Positions 58,631 to 64,000 of a DNA stretch of 64,000 nucleotides are shown here, in pieces. The notes under the pieces were generated by a model. It was not told the DNA's origin and did no database searches. It was given only the letters and a program-made list of their open reading frames with translations. The stretch comes from Podospora pseudocomata. Lineage: Eukaryota; Ascomycota; Sordariomycetes; Sordariales; Podosporaceae. The stretch is taken from the NCBI RefSeq assembly GCF_035222375.1, contig NC_085887.1:2579501-2643500 (forward strand), in the 5' to 3' direction. Both the position numbers and the translations under genes were made by a program. Each line of letters opens with the position of its first letter. Within the stretch, counting starts at the first letter, position 1.

Positions 58631-60178
58631 ATGAAGTCTGCTCCTCTTGCCGTCGGCCTTTTCGCCGCCCTTACCACCGCCTACTCTCACCCCAGATACA
58701 ACATGCACTGGAGGCGACAAAACACCACAAACCTCATCTCCAGCAACTCGGCTGCCGAGACGGCTGCCGCTACCTCTCTCGGAACCGGCGTTGCTGATCT
58801 CTCCTCCGCTATTCCTCTCTCCACTGGTGTTGAGTCTGCCGTCGACACTGCCATCACCAGCGCTCCTTTCGTCAACGGCACCGCCACCACCACTGCCGCC
58901 CAGGCCGGTATCACCACCTTGACCGTTTCCACCACTGAGGTGCTCACCATCACCTCTTGCGCTGCCGAGGTCATCGACTGCCCTACCAAGACTGAGGATC
59001 TCCTTGAGCTCCCAACCGAGGCCCTGGAGACCGTCATCGTCACCAACACCGTCGTCCTCACCGAGATCGTCTGTCCCGTCACCGAGGTCCCTGCCATCGA
59101 GTCCAGCGTTCTTGAAGAGGCTTCTTCCGGTCTCATCACTGGTTCCACTCTCACCCCCTCTGACGCCCCTGTGATCACCGGAACTGGCATTGCCATCACC
59201 AACACCGGTACCGCCCCCGCCGAGACTGCTGCTCCCGCTGAAACTGCTGTCGAGACAGCCCCTGCCAGCACTCACGTTGTTGAGACTGTCGTTTCCACCG
59301 AGACCGAGAGCATCGTACACACCGTCACCAGCGAGCGCGTCGTCACCATCACCCTCGGTGGCGGCGGTGTTGCTGAGACCCCCCGTGTCGTCACCACCAA
59401 GGTCAAGACCAAGGTTAAGTCCACCGAGACCAAGGTCAACGTTGTGACCGTCACCGTCAGCCACCCCGCCGGCGAGACCGCCGCCGCCACCACTCCGGCT
59501 GCCGGTGAGACCCCCGTCGAGGAGACCTCCGCTGCCGTCCCCGGCTCCGCTGAGACCACCCCTGCTGCCGATGTCGACACCACCACCACTGCCACTCTCA
59601 CCTCCACCGGCACCCGCACCGTCACTGTCAAGAAGCCCAACCAGCAGACCACCGTCACCGCCGTCGTCACCCCCGGCGCTGGCACCGGCAATGGTAACGG
59701 CAACGGCAACGGCAACGCCCCCGAGGAAGCCTGCCCCGTCTGCGAAGTCTGCGAGGGCGCCGTCACCGTCACTGAGACCGCCGCCACCGCCACCGTGACC
59801 GTGACCGAGGCCGGTGTTGCTGCCGGTGCCGTCACTGTCACCGTCACCGAGGCGGCCGCCGTCTCCACCGTCTTTGTCACCGTCGGCGGTGGCAAGAACA
59901 AGGCCGTCAAAACCAAGAAGAACAAGAACAAGAACAAGACCACTACTACCGCCACCACCGAGGTCGCCGCCACCACCACCGCTGACGAACTCGCTGCTGT
60001 GACCACCCCCGTTGAGGAGGTCGTCGAGGAGGGTGACGAGGAGGCCTGCCCCCCTGATGAGATTGTGACTGTCACCGCCGAGGCCAGCGCCACTCCTTTC
60101 CCTACTGCCGCCAACGGGACGGTCGTGAGCGGTGTCGCTTCCGCTACTGGGGCTGCGGTGCCGGTTAAGCTTTTTTAA
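58631..60178 (+). CDS. secreted Thr/Val/Ala-rich cell-surface protein
   Basis: A single exon of 515 aa. The N terminus MKSAPLAVGLFAALTTAYS is a clear signal peptide. The mature protein is Thr/Ala/Val/Ser-rich and repetitive, with many VTVT-type strands (TVTVTEA, VVTTKVKTKVKST), an N-G repeat (GNGNGNGNGN), a CPVCEVCEG cysteine pair, a Lys/Asn cluster, and few NxT sites. Dense Thr/Ser suggests O-mannosylation and wall association. The C terminus (AAVPVKLF) is not a good GPI-anchor signal, so attachment may be non-covalent or via another route. Codon use is extremely C-ending (GCC, ACC, GTC), unlike neighbouring genes, suggesting high expression. No catalytic domain is seen; function unknown. 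Antisense frames across this gene are artefacts of its repetitive codon use. Confidence 0.85.
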   Translation: MKSAPLAVGLFAALTTAYSHPRYNMHWRRQNTTNLISSNSAAETAAATSLGTGVADLSSAIPLSTGVESAVDTAITSAPFVNGTATTTAAQAGITTLTVSTTEVLTITSCAAEVIDCPTKTEDLLELPTEALETVIVTNTVVLTEIVCPVTEVPAIESSVLEEASSGLITGSTLTPSDAPVITGTGIAITNTGTAPAETAAPAETAVETAPASTHVVETVVSTETESIVHTVTSERVVTITLGGGGVAETPRVVTTKVKTKVKSTETKVNVVTVTVSHPAGETAAATTPAAGETPVEETSAAVPGSAETTPAADVDTTTTATLTSTGTRTVTVKKPNQQTTVTAVVTPGAGTGNGNGNGNGNAPEEACPVCEVCEGAVTVTETAATATVTVTEAGVAAGAVTVTVTEAAAVSTVFVTVGGGKNKAVKTKKNKNKNKTTTTATTEVAATTTADELAAVTTPVEEVVEEGDEEACPPDEIVTVTAEASATPFPTAANGTVVSGVASATGAAVPVKLF

Positions 60179-60431
60179 ATAACCGACGGTTGTTGTTAGA
60201 GCTTAAAAGGGACAAAAGAGTGGCTACGCCCGCGAGGGCGTAAAAGTATCGCCATTCTATCTTCCAGGAAAGGGGGGAGCGTGTAAGATCAGTCAGCCAC
60301 TTTGGGTATCATAGATGGATTTTGGAGATTTTGATGTTGTGGAAATGTTTTCTTGTCTCTCTGAGCCCTAGACGGGAAAGAGAGAGCCCAGGCAATTTTG
60401 AGCCTTTTTTGTGTACATTCATTCACTTGTT

Positions 60432-60464
<33 letters not shown>

Positions 60465-61126
60465 GAAGAACGACGACGACTTGGTTGAAGTGGATTAGAA
60501 GATGAACCGATGAATAGACAAACAAATAACATCTTTTTAGTGGCTAAAACCAACTTGAGTATATACCCAGACCAAAAAAAAACCTGAAAATGCAAATGAA
60601 TGAACCCGTTGAATAATCACATGTCGGTCTGAGAAAAAGGAAGGAGATAAACTGTCAGATGACGTTGACGATCACAATTGGGCAATCACTGTTTTCGCTA
60701 ATTGGTGGATGGAAAGGAGATAACAGCGCAGGGTTGGGGTTGAGTATGGTGGAATGGATAACCAACTCCGCTTTGCTTTTGGGGTAAGCGGCGTGGGACA
60801 CGGGATCACTACCAAGGCTTATCTATCTTGCTCTTGCTTAAAGGGGTGCCTGCCTTCCCTCTTTCTTGAAGTGGGGAGTAAGTTTGAGGATGAGAAGGGT
60901 GAGAAACGGAAACGGATAGTGTTTTTTATCCGTTTTTTTTCGTGAATATACTATTTCTGCTTGGGAAAAGTGGGATTCTGCTTCTGTTCTTTATCTTGCA
61001 CTCGCGTCTTGCTCCGTTGTACATTTTGCCGTCGTGGTTGGTAAGAGGTTGGTTGCAACGAAACAACGACGAGCTTTTTGGACATATGCATAGTTGTATA
61101 TAAGGGTAACAAACCATATCATCGCC
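60179..61126. other. spacer between wall-protein and GGT genes
   Basis: About 950 bases with no supported gene. It holds a 30-base poly-T run (60434-60463) in the wall-protein 3' region and, at the right end, a TATATAAGG element (about 61097-61105) close to the GGT start. Confidence 0.6.
60434..60463. repeat. 30-base poly-T run
   Basis: An uninterrupted T30 tract about 260 bases past the wall-protein stop codon. The length suggests slippage and may be inexact in the assembly. Confidence 0.95.
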
Positions 61127-62997
61127 ATGTGTAAGTCCGCTTTCTTTATTTCCCAAACTTATTCAGCCCCAAAACTAACACCACCTAGACATCCCCATCC
61201 TCCCCCTGGCCCTCAGCCTAGCCAGCACCCTCACCCTCACATCCGGCCTTCCGGCCCCATTCCGCTACTCCCCAGAACAAGAACAATGCGTCCTCAACCT
61301 TGACCCTTCAACCGCGCCAAATGGCACCCGCGGGGCCGTCGCCTCCGAATCCAAACTCTGCTCCCAAATCGGCATCGACATGATCTCCCAAGGCGGGACG
61401 GCAGCCGACGCCCTCGTAGCAGCAACCCTCTGCGTGGGGGTAATAGGAATGTACCACTCGGGCATCGGCGGCGGCGGCTTCATGCTCGTCCGCGACGAGC
61501 TTGGCCGCCATGAGGTCATCGACTACCGGGAGACTGCCCCTTCTTCTGCGCACAAAGACATGTACAAACATGATCGAAACGCCTCAGTGATTGGGGGGTT
61601 GGCGGTGGGGGTACCGGGGGAGATGAGAGGGCTGGGGTATCTGCAGGAAAAGTATGGGAGGTTGGGGTGGAAGGAGGTGGTGATGCCTGCTGTCGAGGTT
61701 GCGAGGGAGGGGTTTACGGTTGGCGAGGATTTGGTCAAGTACATGAAGGCTGCGAGTGCCAATGATGACTTTTTGGTGAGCGATCCAGTTTGGGCGCAGG
61801 ATTTTGCGCCGAATGGGACGTTGTTGGGATTGGGGGATAGGATTACGAGGAAGAGGTTGGCGAGTACGCTTGAGAAAATTGCCAATGAAGGACCTGAGGC
61901 GTTCTACGAAGGAGAAATCGCCGACTCGATTATCAAGACTGTTCAGGAGAATAACGGGACGATGACGCATGACGATTTGAGAGAGTATACCATCCGCATG
62001 AAGCAGCCCCTCAGCATTGATTACCGCGGCTTCAAGCTTTACACGACGGTTGCACCCAGCAGCGGCGCAGTCACGCTCAACATCCTCAAGGTCATGGAGC
62101 AGTTCCCCCCTGAGGACTTGACAGACAAGAGCTTGACTGCCCACAGGCTCACCGAGGCGATGAAGTTTGCTTATGGAGCACGTCAAGAACTTGGTGACCC
62201 TGATTTCATCAGAGGGTTGACAGCGTTCCAAAAGACCATGTTGAGCGAGGAGAAGGCCCAACAAATCCGCAAGATGATCATGGATAACCAGACCCAGGCT
62301 CTGGACGTGTACAACCCACAATCGGTGTACGCTGTTGAAAGCTCGGGAACCTCTCACCTTGTTGCGTCTGACGAGACAGGCATGACAGTTACCTCCACTA
62401 CGACAATCAACCTGCTTTTTGGGGCAAAAATCATGACCGACACTGGCATCATCCTGTAAGCCCCCCCTTCCGCTCTCTCAAACAAAGCTAACAACCCCCC
62501 CTTCCAGCAACAACGAAATGGACGACTTTTCCCAACCCGGCCGCCCCAACTCCTTCGGCTTCGAGCCCTCGCCCAACAACTTCATCGCCCCTTACAAGCG
62601 CCCCCTGTCCTCCATCACCCCCCTTATTGTCGAACACGCCAGCAACGGCTCCCTTTTCTTTGCCACAGGAGCAGCCGGCGGATCGAGGATTATCTCTTCT
62701 ACGATGCAAGTTGCCTTTGGGATCATGTCCGCCATTGATCAGGGACGTAGTGCCGTTGGGGAGATGTACAAGGCCATCAAAGCCCCGAGGTTACACCACC
62801 AGCTCATGCCTAATGTTTTGAATGTTGAGACGGGGTATGACGAGAGTGTTTTTGTTGGGTTGGGGAGCAAGCGGCATAATGTCTCTTGGATGGCTCCGGG
62901 ACAGAGCTCAGCGCAGGGGCTGCTGAGGTTGTATAACGGGACTTTTGAGGCGGTTGGGGAGACGAGGCAGTTGAACTCGGGTGGTTTGACTGTTTAA
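61127..62997 (+). CDS. gamma-glutamyltransferase
   Basis: Three exons (61127-61130, 61189-62455, 62508-62997) give 586 aa. The first coding exon is only ATGT; splicing creates MYIPILPLALSLASTLTLTSG, a convincing signal peptide, so this start is preferred over internal ATGs. GGT motifs follow: RGAVASESKLCSQIG, GGTAADALVAATLCVGV, SGIGGGGFMLV, FRDY-like region IDYRETAP, and SSGTSHLVASD, where the Thr at about residue 389 is the autoprocessing nucleophile that starts the small subunit. The second intron joins TGIIL to NNEMDDFS, and PLSSITPLIVE continues the small subunit. The enzyme breaks down glutathione and other gamma-glutamyl compounds outside the plasma membrane or in the vacuole. The gene is convergent with the ADH gene. 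Confidence 0.93.
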
Positions 62998-63073
62998 CTC
63001 TCTTATTTTCAGGATACATAATAACGCTCACATATAATCATTACCCACAGCCAGCCCTTCCCCATTGCCCTGT

Positions 63074-63965
63074 CTACTTGCTAGTATCAACCACATACCT
63101 CCCCACAATCTTGCCCTCCTCCATCATCTGGTACACCTCGCCCAGCTGGCTCAACCCAACAGTCTTATACGGCACCTTAATCAAACCTCTCTGGAAGAAG
63201 TCCAACGCCTCGGCCGTATCCTGCCTGTTGCCCACGTAGCTCCCCTTGATAGTAATCATCCTAAGCACGGTATCAAACACGGGCGCCTTGAGATACGCCC
63301 CCGCAGGCAACCCAATGCAAACAACTGCCCCCCTACTCCTGACATACTCGGTCGCCTGCTGGAACGGCTTCTCCGACACAGCCAACAACAACACAGCATG
63401 CGGCCCCAACCCATCCGGCGTCGCAGCCTTGACCTCCTCAACCAAATCCTTGGACGCCATAAAATCAACGTAGGCACTCCCCCCCAGTTTCTTGACACTC
63501 TCCCCCTTTTCACTCCCGCCATCAATCCCAATAACATGCACTCCCATAGCCTTGGCGTATTGCACCGCCATACTCCCCAACCCGCCACCCGCTCCAACAA
63601 CAGCAACCCACTGGCCTGGTCTCACTCCTGATTCCTTTAATCCCTTGTATACCGTAATCCCGGCGCAGAGCACAGGAGCCACCTCCTCAAGATCAACACC
63701 CTTAGGAATCCGCGCGATGTGCGCAGCCTTGGCGATGGCATACTGCTGGAACGACCCGTCGACCGTGTACCCCGACAAGAGGGCAGACTGGCAGAGGGGC
63801 TCGTCGGATTGTTGGCAAAAGGAGCAGGAGAGGCACGAGCCGTTGAGCCATTTGATGCCTGCTGCGTCGCCTAGCTTGATGTCGTCGGCGACTAGGGAGC
63901 CTTTTTTCACGACGATGCCGGCGCCTTCATGGCCGCCGACGAGGGGGATTTTAGTGGGGATTGGC
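63074..63965 (-). CDS. zinc-dependent alcohol dehydrogenase (5' part beyond the window)
   Basis: This is the last exon of an ADH gene; its acceptor (ctaac branch, then CT tract, ccag) ends at 63966 and earlier exons lie outside the window. The visible 296 codons include [16 protein letters not shown] (catalytic-zinc His and Glu), [21 protein letters not shown] (the four-Cys structural zinc lobe), [15 protein letters not shown], and the nucleotide-binding [15 protein letters not shown], followed by GIDGG at the end of the next strand, typical of NAD-dependent ADHs. The C terminus is YVVDTSK. It resembles fungal ADH1/ADH3-type ethanol dehydrogenases, acting between acetaldehyde and ethanol; the exact paralogue cannot be fixed without the 5' exons. 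Confidence 0.9.
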
Positions 63966-64000
63966 CTGGAGGGGGGGGGGAGGGTTTGTTAGCTTTGTTT

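Noticed and set aside
59272-60114. A 280-codon minus-strand frame and another at 58619-59464, both antisense to the wall-protein gene
   Set aside because: They mirror the repetitive GCC/ACC/GTC codons of the sense gene; the sense frame has a signal peptide and a clean leader.
1-64000. Transposons, CRISPR arrays, prophage or secondary-metabolite cluster
   Set aside because: No transposase, reverse transcriptase, terminal repeats, spacer-repeat arrays, PKS/NRPS or tailoring-enzyme clusters are visible.

Overview
The window is nuclear DNA of a filamentous ascomycete, most likely a Sordariomycete of the order Sordariales (Podospora, Chaetomium or Neurospora type). The evidence is short introns of about 50-140 nt with GTRNGT-type donors and CTAAC/CTGAC-type branch sites, long gene-poor spacers rich in simple repeats, G+C-biased coding regions, and genes typical of that group (a CRO1-type UCS protein, a fungal ADAM protease, a long kinesin, a fungal mitochondrial PPR-like protein). 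There is no operon, phage or plasmid logic; each gene has its own promoter. Exon boundaries were read by eye from splice signals, reading phase and protein continuity.

Layout: 1-2.7 kb gene-poor; 2.7-5.0 LisH/WD40 TBL1/Sif2-like (+); 6.3-6.9 GFA-family zinc protein (+); 7.0-8.2 membrane-associated SDR (-), divergent from 8.8-10.5 inositol/sugar MFS transporter (+); 12.3-14.3 DHA1 drug/polyamine MFS transporter (+); 16.8-18.7 pseudokinase (+); 19.2 tRNA-Trp(CCA); 20.0-23.0 Rgp1 (+), convergent with 23.6-26.0 ADAM protease (-); 26.0-29.6 gene-poor; 29.6-32.0 acetyl-CoA synthetase (-); 32.0-36.3 gene-poor with an AT-rich part; 36.3-42.0 giant kinesin (-); 42.0-45.2 gene-poor; 45.2-47.4 EME1/Mms4 (+, frame broken as sequenced), convergent with 47.7-49.9 CRO1/She4/UNC-45 (-); 51.0-52.2 Tfb4/p34 of TFIIH (+), convergent with 52.4-53.0 CXXC zinc-binding protein of the DUF866 family (-), which shares a short divergent promoter with 53.4-55.8 mitochondrial PPR-like protein (+); 55.8-58.6 gene-poor; 58.6-60.2 secreted Ser/Thr-rich wall protein (+); 61.1-63.0 gamma-glutamyltransferase (+), convergent with a Zn alcohol dehydrogenase (-) cut by the window end.

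The genes are mostly core cellular functions and do not form an obvious pathway or biosynthetic cluster. Loose themes are transport and secretion (Rgp1, kinesin, UCS myosin chaperone), genome maintenance and transcription (EME1, TFIIH p34, TBL1-like corepressor), acetate/alcohol metabolism (ACS, ADH), and the cell surface (ADAM, wall protein, GGT, two transporters). The most unusual observations are: a 54-codon in-frame extension behind the kinesin stop codon that encodes a hydrophobic, tail-anchor-like helix and could be reached by splicing or readthrough; a frame break inside EME1 that no normal-sized intron explains; a degenerate ~20-bp tandem repeat present at two distant intergenic sites; a (CAA)14 leader directly before a transporter start codon; and a gamma-glutamyltransferase whose first coding exon is only ATGT.
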